NCBI GenBank assembly: GCA_027186245.1
Contig: CP114481.1
Span: forward strand, 45,663,501 to 45,727,500
Source of the DNA: Coriaria nepalensis
Taxonomy: Eukaryota > Streptophyta > Magnoliopsida > Cucurbitales > Coriariaceae
Length of the DNA: 64,000 bases
Direction: 5' to 3'
A program made the translations under genes and the position numbers. This document shows positions 12,630-24,871 of the stretch, piece by piece. Under the pieces are notes generated by a model. That model did not search any database, was not told the DNA's origin, and saw nothing but the letters and a program-made list of their open reading frames with translations. Numbering within the stretch: position 1 is the stretch's first letter; every line of letters begins with the position of its first letter.

Positions 12630-13930
12630 CTCATTGAAATGATTTTAATGTTAAACGAAGGCACACTTTCATTGCATCGATCATTTGCAAGTTATGCACA
12701 AAACTTGTGTTTGAAGTGTGAAAATAGAATTCGTTCGACTTGCTACGAAATAAGATATTGACTTGAAATGACTCATTGAAATGATTTTAAGGTTAAACGA
12801 ATGCACACTTTTATTGCATTGATCATTCGCACGTTATGCACAAAAATTGTGTTTGTAGTGCAAAAATAGAATTCGTTCGACTTGCTTTGAAATAAGTTAT
12901 TGACTTGAAATGACTCATTCAAATGATTTTAAGGTTAAACGAATGCACACTTTCCTTGCATTGATCATTTCCAACTTATGCCCAAAACTTGCATTTGTAG
13001 TGCGAAAATAGAATTCGTTCGACTTCCTTCGAAATAAGATATTGACTTGAAATGACTCATTGAAATGATTTTAAAGTTAAACGAAGGCACACTTTCATTG
13101 CATCGATCATTTGCAAGTTATGCACAAAACTTGTGTTTGAAGTGTGAAAATAGATTTCGTTCGACTTGCTACGAAATAAGATATTGACTTGAAATGACTC
13201 ATTGAAATGATTTTAAGGTTAAACGAATGCACACTTTCATTGCATTGATCATTCGCACGTTATGCACAAAAATTGTGTTTGTAGTGCAAAAATAGAATTC
13301 GTTCGACTTTCTTTGAAATAAGTTATTGACTTAAAATGACTCATTGAAATGATTTTAAGGTTAAACGACTGCACACTTTCATTGCATTGATCATTTGCAA
13401 GTTATGCACAAAACTTGTGTTTGAAGTGTGAAAATAGAATTCGTTCGACTTGCTACGAAATAAGATATTGACTTGAAATGACTCATTGAAATGATTTTAA
13501 GGTTAAACGAATGCACACTTTCATTGCATTGATCATTCGCACGTTATGCACAAAAATTGTGTTTGTAGTGCAAAAATAGAATTCGTTCGACTTTCTTTGA
13601 AATAAGTTATTGACTTAAAATGACTCATTGAAATGATTTTAAGGTTAAACGACTGCACACTTTCATTGCATCGATCATTTGCAAGTTATGCACAAAACTT
13701 GTGTTTGAAGTGTGAAAATAGAATTCGTTCGACTTGCTACGAAATAAGATATTGACTTGAAATGACTCATTGAAATGATTTTAAGGTTAAACGAATGCAC
13801 ACTTTCATTGCATTGATCATTTGCACATTATGCACAAAAATTGTGTTTGTAGTGCAAAAATAGAATTCGTTCGACTTTCTTTGAAATAAGTTATTGACTT
13901 AAAATGACTCATTCAAATGAGTTTAAGGTT
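12630..13930 (+). repeat. Dimer-rich zone, 284-bp period
   Basis: Monomers with GCATCGATCATTTGCAAG and GAAGTGTGAAAATAG alternate with monomers carrying ATTCGCACGTTATGC and GTAGTGCAAAAATAG. ATTCGCACGT at 13251 and 13535 gives 284 bp. The alternation is broken once by a TATGCCCAAA monomer near 12977. One copy carries AGATTTCG, which destroys the EcoRI site (near 13155). Confidence 0.8.
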
Positions 13931-14194
13931 AAACGAATGCACACTTTCCCTGCATTGATCATTTGCAAGTTATGCACAAAACTTGTGTTTGAAGTGCGAA
14001 AATAGAATTCGTTCGACTTGCTTCGAAATAAGATATTGACTTGAAATGACTCATTGAAATGATTTTAAGGTTAAAGTAATGCACAGATTCCTTGCATTGA
14101 TCATTTCCAAGTTATGCACAAAACTTGTGTTTGAAGTGCGAAAATAGAATTCGTTCGACTTGCTTTGAAATAAGATATTGACTTGGAATGACTC
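13931..14194 (+). repeat. Two ordinary satellite monomers
   Basis: Type A-like copies, one with GGTTAAAGTAATGCACAGATTCC. They join the dimer zone to the next duplicated block. Nothing else is seen. Confidence 0.75.
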
Positions 14195-14930
14195 ATTGAA
14201 ATGATTTTAAGGTTAAACGAATGCACACTTTCATTGCATTGATCATTTGCACGTTATGCACAAAAATTGTATTTGTAATGCAAAAATAGAATTCGTTCGA
14301 CTTTCTTTGAAATAAGTTATTGACTTAAAATGACTCATTCAAATGATTTTAAGGTTAAACGAATGAACACTTTCCTTGCATTGATCATTTGCAAGTTATG
14401 CACAAAACTTGTGTTTGGAGTGCGAAAATAAAATTCGTTCGACTTGCTTTCAAATAAGATATTGACTTGAAATGACTCATTGAAAAGATTTTAAGGTTAT
14501 ACTAATGCACACATTCCTTGCATTCATCATTTCCAAGTTATGCACAAAACTTGTGTTTGAAGTGCGAAAATAGAATTCGTTCGACTTGCTTCGAAATAAG
14601 ATATTGACGTGAAATGACTCATTGAAATGATTTTAAGGTTAAACGAATGCACACTTTCATTGCATTGATCATTTGCAAGTTATACACCAAAATTGTGTTT
14701 GTAGTGCAAAAATAGAATTCGTTCGACTTGCTTTGAAATAAGTTATTGACTTGAAATGACTCATTCAAATGATTTTGAGGTTAAACGAATGCACACTTTC
14801 CTTGCATTGATCATTGGCAAGTTATGCACAAAAGTTGTGTTTGTAGTGCAAAAATAGAATTCGTTCGACTTGCTTTGAAATAAGTTATTGACTAGAAATG
14901 ACTCATTGAAATGATTTTAAGGTTAAACGA
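14195..14930 (+). repeat. Segment duplicated 9.94 kb away (24136-24871)
   Basis: TATACACCAAAATTG at 14681 recurs at 24622 and ATTTGTAATGC at 14271 recurs at 24212; both offsets are 9941 (70 x 142 plus 1). Other shared rarities are GAATGAACAC, GGTTATACTAATGC, CATTCATCATTTCC, GACGTGAAATG and GACTAGAAATG. Similarity breaks where this copy has GACTGCAC and the other GAATGCAC. Confidence 0.88.
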
Positions 14931-15188
14931 CTGCACACTTTCATTGCATCGATCATTTGCAAGTTATGCACAAAACTTGTGTTTGAGGTGCGAAAATAGA
15001 ATTCGTTCGACTTGCTTTGAATTAAGATATTGACCTGAAATGACTCATTGAAATGATTTTGAGGTTAAACTAATGCACACATTCCTTGCATTGATAATTT
15101 CCAAGTTATGCACAAAACTTGTGTTTGAAGTGCGAAAATAGAATTCGTTCGACTTGCTTCGAAATAAGATATTGACTTGAAATGACTC

Positions 15189-15330
15189 ATTGAAATGATT
15201 TTAAGGTTAAACGAATGCACACTTTCCTTGCATTGATCATTTGCAAGTTATGCACAAAACTTGTGTTTGAAGTGCGAAAATAGAATTCGTTCGACTTGCT
15301 TCGAAATAAGATATTGACTTGAAATGACTC
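15189..15330 (+). repeat. Reference monomer (type A), exactly 142 bp
   Basis: This copy matches the sequence I judge most common in the + arm and is a convenient reference. Within it: TGATCA at 15234-15239, GAATTC at 15283-15288, TTCGAA at 15300-15305. An inverted repeat CTTGCA-N9-TGCAAG lies at 15227-15247 and a second, CACAA-N3-TTGTG, at 15253-15265. The direct repeat TTGAAATGA occurs at 15319-15327 and again at 15332-15340, across the boundary into the next monomer, 13 bp apart. Composition is 47 G+C of 142. Type A is marked by AAAACTTGTG, GAAGTGCGAAAATAG and CTTCGAAATAAGATATTG. The phase is my choice; the true evolutionary unit boundary is unknown. Confidence 0.9.
15227..15265 (+). other. 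Pair of dyad symmetries in the monomer
   Basis: CTTGCA-N9-TGCAAG (21 bp, with TGATCA inside the spacer) and CACAA-N3-TTGTG (13 bp) lie five bases apart. The second dyad survives in several variant classes (centre AAC, AAA, CAC, AGC), but is broken by CAAAACTTTTG and CTTGCATTTG types. The first is broken in all TTTCCAAG-type monomers. They might be protein sites or cruciform-prone elements; no function is shown. Confidence 0.6.
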
Positions 15331-15974
15331 ATTGAAATGATTTTAAGGTTAAACGAATGCACACTTTCCTTGCATTGATCATTTGCAAGTTGTGCACAAA
15401 ACTTTTGTTTGAAGTGCGAAAATAGAATTGGTTCGACTTGCTTTAAAATAAGTTATTGACTTGAAATGACTCATTCATATGATTTTAAGGTTAAATGAAT
15501 GCACACTTTCTTTGCATTGATCATTTGCAAGTTATGCACAAAACTTGTGCTTGGAGTGCGAAAATAGAATTCGTTCGACTTGCTTTGAAATAAGATATTG
15601 ACTTGAAATGACTGATTGAAATGATTTTAAGGTAAACTAATGCACACATTCCTTGCATTGATCATTTCCAAGTAATGCACAAAACTTGTGTTTGAGGTGC
15701 GAAAATAGAATTCGTTCGACTTGCTTTGAAATAAGATATTGACTTGAAATGACTCATTGAAATGATTTTGAGGTTAAACTAATGCACACATTCCTTGCAT
15801 TGATCATTTCCAAGTTATGCACAAAACTTGTGTTTGAAGTGCGAAAATAGAATTCGTTCGACTTGCTTCGAAATAAGATATTGACTTGAAATGACTCATT
15901 GAAATGATTTTAAGGTTAAACGTCTGCACACTTTCCTTGCATTGATCATTTGCAAGTTATGCACAAAACTTTTG

Positions 15975-17509
15975 TTTGACGTGCCAAAATAGAATTCGTT
16001 CGAATTGCTTTGAAATAAGATATTGACTTGAAATGACTCATTGAAATGATTTTAAGGTTAAACGAATGCACACTTCCATTGCATTGATCATTTGCAAGTT
16101 ATGCACAGAAATTGTGTTTGGAGTGCCAAAATAGAATTCGTTCGACTTGCTTCGAAATAAGATATTGACTTGAAATGACTCATTGAAATGATTTTAAGGT
16201 TAAACTAATGCACACATTCCTGGCATTGATCATTTCCAAGTTATGCACAAAACTTGTGTTTGAAGTGCGAAAATAGAATTCGTTCGACTTGCTTCGAAAT
16301 AAGATATTGACTTGGAATGACTCATTGAAATGATTTTAAGGTTCAACAAATGCACACTTTCATTGCATTGATCATTTGCAAGTTATGCACAAAAATTGTG
16401 TTTGGAGTGCGAAAATAGAATTCGTTCGACTTGCTTTGAAATAAGATATTGACTTGAAATGACTCATTGAAAAGATTTTAAGGTTAAACTAATGCACACA
16501 TTCCTTGCATTGATCCTTTCCAAGTTATGCACAAAACTTGTGTTTGAACTGCGAAAATAGAATTCGTTCGACTTGCTTCGAAATAAGATATTGACTTGAA
16601 ATGACTCATTGAAATGATTTTAAGGTTAAACGACTGCACACTTTCATTGCATTGATCATTTGCAAGTTATGCACAAAAATTGTGTTTGTAGTGCGAAAAA
16701 TAGAATTCGTTCGACTTGCTTTAAAATAAGTTATTGACTTGAAATGACTCATTCATATGATTTTAAGGTTAAATGAACGCACACTTTCTTTGCATTGATC
16801 ATTTGCAAGTTATGCACAAAACTTGTGCTTGGAGTGCGAAAATAGAATTCGTTCGACTTGCTTTGAAATAAGATATTGACTTGAAATGACTGATTGAAAT
16901 GATATTAAGGTAAACTAATGCACACATTCCTTGCATTGATCATTTCCAAGTAATGCACAAAACTTGTGTTTGAGGTGCGAAAATAGAATTCGTTCGACTT
17001 GCTTTGAATTAAGATATTGACCTGAAATGACTCATTGAAATGATTTTGAGGTTAAACTAATGCACACATTCCTTGCATTGATAATTTCCAAGTTATGCAC
17101 AAAACTTGTGTTTGAAGTGCGAAAATAGAATTCGTTCGACTTGCTTCGAAATAAGATATTGACTTGAAATGACTCATTGAAATGATTTTAAGGTTAAACG
17201 AATGCACACTTTCCTTGCATTGATCATTTGCAAGTTATGCACAAAACTTGTGTTTGAAGTGCGAAAATAGAATTCGTTCGACTTGCTTCGAAATAAGATA
17301 TTGACTTGAAATGACTCATTGAAATGATTTTAAGGTTAAACGAATGCACACTTTCCTTGCATTGATCATTTGCAAGTTGTGCACAAAACTTTTGTTTGAA
17401 GTGCGAAAATAGAATTGGTTCGACTTGCTTTAAAATAAGTTATTGACTTGAAATGACTCATTCATATGATTTTAAGGTTCAACAAATGCACACTTTCATT
17501 GCATTGATC
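15975..17509 (+). repeat. Mosaic of monomers shared with the 18-23 kb region
   Basis: Eleven monomers, including GCACAGAAATTGTG, GCACACATTCCTGGC, the one-base-long GTGCGAAAAATAG and the CATTCATATG / GTGCTTGGAG / GACTGATTG block. The order resembles parts of 18.1-18.8 kb at about a 1705-bp offset (CGACTGC at 16631 and 18336). The last part, 17098-17479, equals 19798-20179 at an offset of 2700. Confidence 0.75.
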
Positions 17510-19905
17510 ATGTGCAAGTTATGCACAGAAATTGTGTTTGGAGTGCCAAAATAGAATTCGTTCGACTTGCTTCGAAATAAGATATTGACTTGAAATGACT
17601 CATTGAAATGATTTTAAGGTTAAACTAATGCACACATTCCTGGCATTGATCATTTCCAAGTTATGCACAAAACTTGTGTTTGAAGTGCGAAAATAGAATT
17701 CGTTCGACTTGCTTCGAAATAAGATATTGACTTGAAATGACTCATTGAAATGATTTTAAGGTTAAACGACTGCACACTTTCATTGCATTGATCATTTGCA
17801 AGTTATGCACAAAAATTGTGTTTGTAGTGCGAAAAATAGAATTCGTTCGACTTGCTTTAAAATAAGTTATTGACCTGAAATGACTCATTCATATGATTTT
17901 AAGGTTAAACGAATGCACACTTTCCTTGCATTGATCATGTGCAAGTTATGCACAAAACTTTTCTTTGAAGTGCAAAAATAGAATTCGTTCGACTTGCTTT
18001 GAAAGAAGATATTGACTTGAAATGACTCATTAAAATGATTTTAAGGTTAAACGAATGCACACTTCCATTGCATTGATCATTTGCAAGTTATGCACAGAAA
18101 TTGTGTTTGGAGTGCCAAAATAGAATTCGTTCGACTTGCTTTGAAATAAGATATTGACTTGAAATGACTCATTGAAAAGATTTTAAGGTTAAACTAATGC
18201 ACACATTCCTTGCATTGATCATTTCCAAGTTATGCACAAAACTTGTGTTTGAAGTGCGAAAATAGAATTCGTTCGACTTGCTTCGAAATAAGATATTGAC
18301 TTGAAATGACTCATTGAAATGATTTTAAGGTTAAACGACTGCACACTTTCATTGCATTGATCATTTGCAAGTTATGCACAAAAATTGTGTTTGTAGTGCG
18401 AAAAATAGAATTCGTTCGACTTGCTTTAAAATAAGTTATTGACTTGAAATGACTCATTCATATGATTTTAAGGTTAAATGAATGCACACTTTCTTTGCAT
18501 TGATCATTTGCAAGTTATGCACAAAACTTGTGCTTAGAGTGCGAAAATAGAATTCGTTCGACTTGCTTTGAAATAAGATATTGACTTGAAATGACTGATT
18601 GAAATGATTTTAAGGTAAACTAATGCACACATTCCTTGCATTGATCATTTCCAAGTAATGCACAAAACTTGTGTTTGAGGTGCGAAAATAGAATTCGTTC
18701 GACTTGCTTTGAATTAAGATATTGACTTGAAATGACTCATTGAAATGATTTTGAGGTTAAACTAATGCACACATTCCTTGCATTGATAATTTCCAAGTTA
18801 TGCACAAAACTTGTGTTTGAAGTGCGAAAATAGAATTCGTTCGACTTGCTTCGAAATAAGATATTGACTTGAAATGACTCATTGAAATGATTTTAAGGTT
18901 AAACGAATGCACACTTCCATTGCATTGATCATTTGCAAGTTATGCACAGAAATTGTGTTTGGAGTGCCAAAATAGAATTCGTTCGACTTGCTTCGAAATA
19001 AGATATTGACTTGAAATGACTCATTGAAATGATTTTAAGGTTAAACTAATGCACACATTCCTGGCATTGATCATTTCCAAGTTATGCACAAAACTTGTGT
19101 TTGAAGTGCGAAAATAGAATTCGTTCGACTTGCTTCGAAATAAGATATTGACTTGAAATGACTCATTGAAATGATTTTAAGGTTAAACGACTGCACACTT
19201 TCATTGCATTGATCATTTGCAAGTTATGCACAAAAATTGTGTTTGTAGTGCGAAAAATAGAATTCGTTCGACTTGCTTTAAAATAAGTTATTGACTTGAA
19301 ATGACTCATTCATATGATTTTAAGGTTAAACGAATGCACACTTTCCTTGCATTGATCTTGTGCAAGTTATGCACAAAACTTTTCTTTGAAGTGCAAAAAT
19401 AGAATTGGTTCGACTTGCTTTGAAAGAAGATATTGACTTGAAATGACTCATTAAAATGATTTTAAGGTTAAACGAATGCACACTTTCCTTGCATTGATCA
19501 TTTGCAAGTTATGCACAAAAAATCTGTTTGAAGTGCCAAAATAGAACTCGTTCGAATTGCTTTGAAACAAGATATTGACTTGAAATGACTCAGTGAAATG
19601 ATTTTAAGGTTAAACTAATGCACACATTTCTGGCATTGATCATTTCCAAGTTATGCACAAAACTTGTGTTTGAAGTGCGAAAATAGAATTCGTTCGACTT
19701 GCTTCGAAATAAGATATTGACTTGAAATCACTCATTGTATTGATTTTAAGGTTAAAGTAACGCACACATTCCTTGCATTGATCATTTCAAAGTTGTGCAC
19801 AAAACTTGTGTTTGAAGTGCGAAAATAGAATTCGTTCGACTTGCTTCGAAATAAGATATTGACTTGAAATGACTCATTGAAATGATTTTAAGGTTAAACG
19901 AATGC
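17510..19905 (+). repeat. 26-mer offset block (3692 bp), copy 1
   Basis: ATGCACAGAAATTGTG at 17521 recurs at 21213, GTGCTTAGAGTGCG (TGCTTAGAG at 18531) at 22223, and AAAAAATCTGTTTG (AATCTG at 19521) at 23213; all three are 3692 bp apart, 26 x 142. The copy ends in monomers with CACTCATTGTATTG and GTAACGCACAC. About 2.4 kb is shared, then each copy continues differently. Confidence 0.9.
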
Positions 19906-21201
19906 ACACTTTCCTTGCATTGATCATTTGCAAGTTATGCACAAAACTTGTGTTTGAAGTGCGAAAATAGAATTCGTTCGACTTGCTTCGAAATAAGATA
20001 TTGACTTGAAATGACTCATTGAAATGATTTTAAGGTTAAACGAATGCACACTTTCCTTGCATTGATCATTTGCAAGTTGTGCACAAAACTTTTGTTTGAA
20101 GTGCGAAAATAGAATTGGTTCGACTTGCTTTAAAATAAGTTATTGACTTGAAATGACTCATTCATATGATTTTAAGGTTAAATGAATGCACACTTTCTTT
20201 GCATTGATCATTTGCAAGTTATGCACAAAACTTGTGCTTGGAGTGCGAAAATAGAATTCGTTCGACTTGCTTTGAAATAAGATATTGACTTGAAATGACT
20301 GATTGAAATGATTTTAAGGTAAACTAATGCACACATTCCTTGCATTGATCATTTCCAAGTAATGCACAAAACTTGTGTTCGAGGTGCGAAAATAGAATTC
20401 GTTCGACTTGCTTTGAAATAAGATATTGACTTGAAATGACTCATTGAAATGATTTTGAGGTTAAACTAATGCACACATTCCTTGCATTGATCATTTCCAA
20501 GTTATGCACAAAACTTGTGTTTGAAGTGCGAAAATAGAATTCGTTCGACTTGCTTCGAAATAAGATATTGACTTGAAATGACTCATTGAAATGATTTTAA
20601 GGTTAAACGTCTGCACACTTTCCTTGCATTGATCATTTGCAAGTTATGCACAAAACTTGTGTTTGAAGTGCGAAAATAGAATTCGTTCGACTTGCTTCGA
20701 AATAAGATATTGACTTGAAATGACTCATTGAAATGATTTTAAGGTTAAACGAATGCACACTTTCCTTGCATTGATCATTTGCAAGTTGTGCACAAAACTT
20801 TTGTTTGAAGTGCGAAAATAGAATTGGTTCGACTTGCTTTAAAATAAGTTATTGGCTTGAAATGACTCATTCATATGATTTTAAGGTTAAATGAATGCAC
20901 ACTTTCTTTGCATTGATCATTTGCAAGTTATGCACAAAACTTGTGCTTGGAGTGCGAAAATAGAATTCGTTCGACTTGCTTTGAAATAAGATATTGACTT
21001 GAAATGACTGATTGAAATGATTTTAAGGTAAACTAATGCACACATTCCTTGCATTGATCATTTCCAAGTAATGCACAAAACTTGTGTTTGAGGTGCGAAA
21101 ATAGAATTCGTTCGACTTGCTTTGAAATAAGATATTGACTTGAAATGACTCATTGAAATGATTTTAAGGTTAAACGAATGCACACTTCCATTGCATTGAT
21201 C
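19906..21201 (+). repeat. 5-mer HOR (709 bp), two copies
   Basis: About 19910-20456 repeats as 20619-21165, with CATTCATATG at 20159 and 20868 (709 bp, 5 x 142 minus 1). Differences include GTGTTCGAGGTGCG in the first copy, and ATTGGCTTG and GAATGCAC context in the second. The first copy itself comes from the 15.1-16.0 kb type (offset 4687). Confidence 0.82.
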
Positions 21202-23597
21202 ATTTGCAAGTTATGCACAGAAATTGTGTTTGGAGTGCCAAAATAGAATTCGTTCGACTTGCTTCGAAATAAGATATTGACTTGAAATGACTCATTGAAA
21301 TGATTTTAAGGTTAAACTAATGCACACATTCCTGGCATTGATCATTTCCAAGTTATGCACAAAACTTGTGTTTGAAGTGCGAAAATAGAATTCGTTCGAC
21401 TTGCTTCGAAATAAGATATTGACTTGAAATGACTCATTGAAATGATTTTAAGGTTAAACGACTGCACACTTTCATTGCATTGATCATTTGCAAGTTATGC
21501 ACAAAAATTGTGTTTGTAGTGCGAAAAATAGAATTCGTTCGACTTGCTTTAAAATAAGTTATTGACCTGAAATGACTCATTCATATGATTTTAAGGTTAA
21601 ACGAATGCACACTTTCCTTGCATTGATCATGTGCAAGTTATGCACAAAACTTTTCTTTGAAGTGCAAAAATAGAATTCGTTCGACTTGCTTTGAAAGAAG
21701 ATATTGACTTGAAATGACTCATTAAAATGATTTTAAGGTTAAACGAATGCACACTTCCATTGCATTGATCATTTGCAAGTTATGCACAGAAATTGTGTTT
21801 GGAGTGCCAAAATAGAATTCGTTCGACTTGCTTTGAAATAAGATATTGACTTGAAATGACTCATTGAAAAGATTTTAAGGTTAAACTAATGCACACATTC
21901 CTTGCATTGATCATTTCCAAGTTATGCACAAAACTTGTGTTTGAAGTGCGAAAATAGAATTCGTTCGACTTGCTTCGAAATAAGATATTGACTTGAAATG
22001 ACTCATTGAAATGATTTTAAGGTTAAACGACTGCACACTTTCATTGCATTGATCATTTGCAAGTTATGCACAAAAATTGTGTTTGTAGTGCGAAAAATAG
22101 AATTCGTTCGACTTGCTTTAAAATAAGTTATTGACTTGAAATGACTCATTCATATGATTTTAAGGTTAAATGAATGCACACTTTCTTTGCATTGATCATT
22201 TGCAAGTTATGCACAAAACTTGTGCTTAGAGTGCGAAAATAGAATTCGTTCGACTTGCTTTGAAATAAGATATTGACTTGAAATGACTGATTGAAATGAT
22301 TTTAAGGTAAACTAATGCACCCATTCCTTGCATTGATCATTTCCAAGTAATGCACAAAACTTGTGTTTGAGGTGCGAAAATAGAATTCGTTCGACTTGCT
22401 TTGAATTAAGATATTGACTTGAAATGACTCATTGAAATGATTTTGAGGTTAAACTAATGCACACATTCCTTGCATTGATAATTTCCAAGTTATGCACAAA
22501 ACTTGTGTTTGAAGTGCGAAAATAGAATTCGTTCGACTTGCTTCGAAATAAGATATTGACTTGAAATGACTCATTGAAATGATTTTAAGGTTAAACGAAT
22601 GCACACTTCCATTGCATTGATCATTTGCAAGTTATGCACAGAAATTGTGTTTGGAGTGCCAAAATAGAATTCGTTCGACTTGCTTCGAAATAAGATATTG
22701 ACTTGAAATGACTCATTGAAATGATTTTAAGATTAAACTAATGCACACATTCCTGGCATTGATCATTTCCAAGTTATGCACAAAACTTGTGTTTGAAGTG
22801 CGAAAATAGAATTCGTTCGACTTGCTTCGAAATAAGATATTGACTTGAAATGACTCATTGAAATGATTTTAAGGTTAAACGACTGCACACTTTCATTGCA
22901 TTGATCATTTGCAAGTTATGCACAAAAATTGTGTTTGTAGTGCGAAAAATAGAATTCGTTCGACTTGCTTTAAAATAAGTTATTGACTTGAAATGACTCA
23001 TTCATATGATTTTAAGGTTAAACGAATGCACACTTTCCTTGCATTGATCTTGTGCAAGTTATGCACAAAACTTTTCTTTGAAGTGCAAAAATAGAATTGG
23101 TTCGACTTGCTTTGAAAGAAGATATTGACTTGAAATGACTCATTAAAATGATTTTAAGGTTAAACGAATGCACACTTTCCTTGCATTGATCATTTGCAAG
23201 TTATGCACAAAAAATCTGTTTGAAGTGCCAAAATAGAACTCGTTCGAATTGCTTTGAAACAAGATATTGACTTGAAATGACTCAGTGAAATGATTTTAAG
23301 GTTAAACTAATGCACACATTTCTGGCATTGATCATTTCCAAGTTATGCACAAAACTTGTGTTTGAAGTGCGAAAATAGAATTCGTTCGACTTGCTTCGAA
23401 ATAAGATATTGACTTGAAATCACTCATTGTATTGATTTTAAGGTTAAAGTAACGCACACATTCCTTGCATTGATCATTTCAAAGTTGTGCACAAAACTTG
23501 TGTTTGAAGTGCGAAAATAGAATTCGTTCGACTTGCTTCGAAATAAGATATTGACTTGAAATGACTCATTGAAATGATTTTAAGGTTAAACGAATGC
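21202..23597 (+). repeat. 26-mer offset block (3692 bp), copy 2
   Basis: Second copy of 17510-19905. Differences I noticed are few: GCACCCATTCC for GCACACATTCC (near 22320) and TTTTAAGATTAAAC for TTTTAAGGTTAAAC (near 22730). At its end it continues with TTTGCACCTTATGC where copy 1 continues with TTTGCAAG. Confidence 0.9.
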
Positions 23598-24135
23598 ACA
23601 CTTTCATTGCATTGATCATTTGCACCTTATGCACAAAAATTGTGTTTGTAGTGCAAAAATAGAATTCGTTCGACTTTCTTTGAAATAAGTTATTGACTTA
23701 AAATGACTCATTCAAATGATTTTAAGGTTAAACGAATGCACACTTTCCTTGCATTGATCATTTGCAAGTTATGCACAAAACTTGTGTTAGGAGTGGGAAA
23801 ATAGAATTCGTTCGACTTGCTTTGAAATAACATATTGACTTGAAATGACTCGTTGAAAAGATATTAAGGTTAAACTAATGCACACATTCCTTGCATTGAT
23901 CATTTCCAAGTTATGCACAAAACTTGTGTTTGAAGTGCGAAAATAGAATTCGTTCGACTTGCTTCGAAATAAGATATTGACGTGAAATGACTCATTGAAA
24001 TGATTTTAAGGTTAAACGAATGCACACTTTCATTGCATTGATCATTTGCAAGTTATACACCAAAATTGTGTTTGTAGTGCAAAAATAGAATTCGTTCGAC
24101 TTGCTTTGAAATAAGTTATTGACTTGAAATGACTC
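23598..24135 (+). repeat. Monomers related to 24.2-24.7 kb, 568-bp offset
   Basis: TATACACCAAAATTG at 24054 recurs at 24622, 568 bp (4 x 142). One monomer has GTGTTAGGAGTGGG and a following AACATATTGAC, both private variants. Otherwise ordinary types A and B. Confidence 0.78.
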
Positions 24136-24871
24136 ATTGAAATGATTTTAAGGTTAAACGAATGCACACTTTCATTGCATTGATCATTTGCACGTTATGC
24201 ACAAAAATTGTATTTGTAATGCAAAAATAGAATTCGTTCGACTTTCTTTGAAATAAGTTATTGACTTAAAATGACTCATTCAAATGATTTTAAGGTTAAA
24301 CGAATGAACACTTTCCTTGCATTGATCATTTGCAAGTTATGCACAAAACTTGTGTTTGGAGTGCGAAAATAAAATTCGTTCGACTTGCTTTCAAATAAGA
24401 TATTGACTTGAAATGACTCATTGAAAAGATTTTAAGGTTATACTAATGCACACATTCCTTGCATTCATCATTTCCAAGTTATGCACAAAACTTGTGTTTG
24501 AAGTGCGAAAATAGAATTCGTTCGACTTGCTTCGAAATAAGATATTGACGTGAAATGACTCATTGAAATGATTTTAAGGTTAAACGAATGCACACTTTCA
24601 TTGCATTGATCATTTGCAAGTTATACACCAAAATTGTGTTTGTAGTGCAAAAATAGAATTCGTTCGACTTGCTTTGAAATAAGTTATTGACTTGAAATGA
24701 CTCATTCAAATGATTTTGAGGTTAAACGAATGCACACTTTCCTTGCATTGATCATTTGCAAGTTATGCACAAAAGTTGTGTTTGTAGTGCAAAAATAGAA
24801 TTCGTTCGACTTGCTTTGAAATAAGTTATTGACTAGAAATGACTCATTGAAATGATTTTAAGGTTAAACGA
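24136..24871 (+). repeat. Second copy of the 9.94-kb-distant duplication
   Basis: Near-identical to 14195-14930, sharing at least seven rare variants in the same order. One difference seen is ATCATTGGCAAG in the first copy (near 14812) versus ATCATTTGCAAG here. The two copies are separated by about 70 monomers, including the whole 26-mer block. Confidence 0.88.

Larger units (their letters stand above)
14931..15974 (+). repeat. 14-mer offset segment, also copied at 19.8 kb
   Basis: ATTAAGATATTGACCTG at 15021 recurs at 17008, an offset of 1987 (14 x 142 minus 1); shared sequence spans about 14970-15471 and 16957-17458. In addition 15110-15974 aligns with 19797-20661 at an offset of 4687. The rare GGTTAAACGTCTGCAC occurs in both (CGTCTG at 15921 and 20608). 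Confidence 0.82.

Noticed and set aside
15227..15247. Compensatory change between the CCTTGC/CCTGGC and TTGCAAG/TTCCAAG variants
   Set aside because: CTGGC often accompanies TTCCAAG, which looked like stem co-variation, but the changed bases do not pair in the dyad register, so it is better explained by shared ancestry.
15283..15305. CENP-B box in the TTCG-rich stretch after GAATTC
   Set aside because: The stretch has TTCGTTCGACTTGCTTCG but lacks the CGGG of the NTTCGNNNNANNCGGGN consensus, in either orientation.
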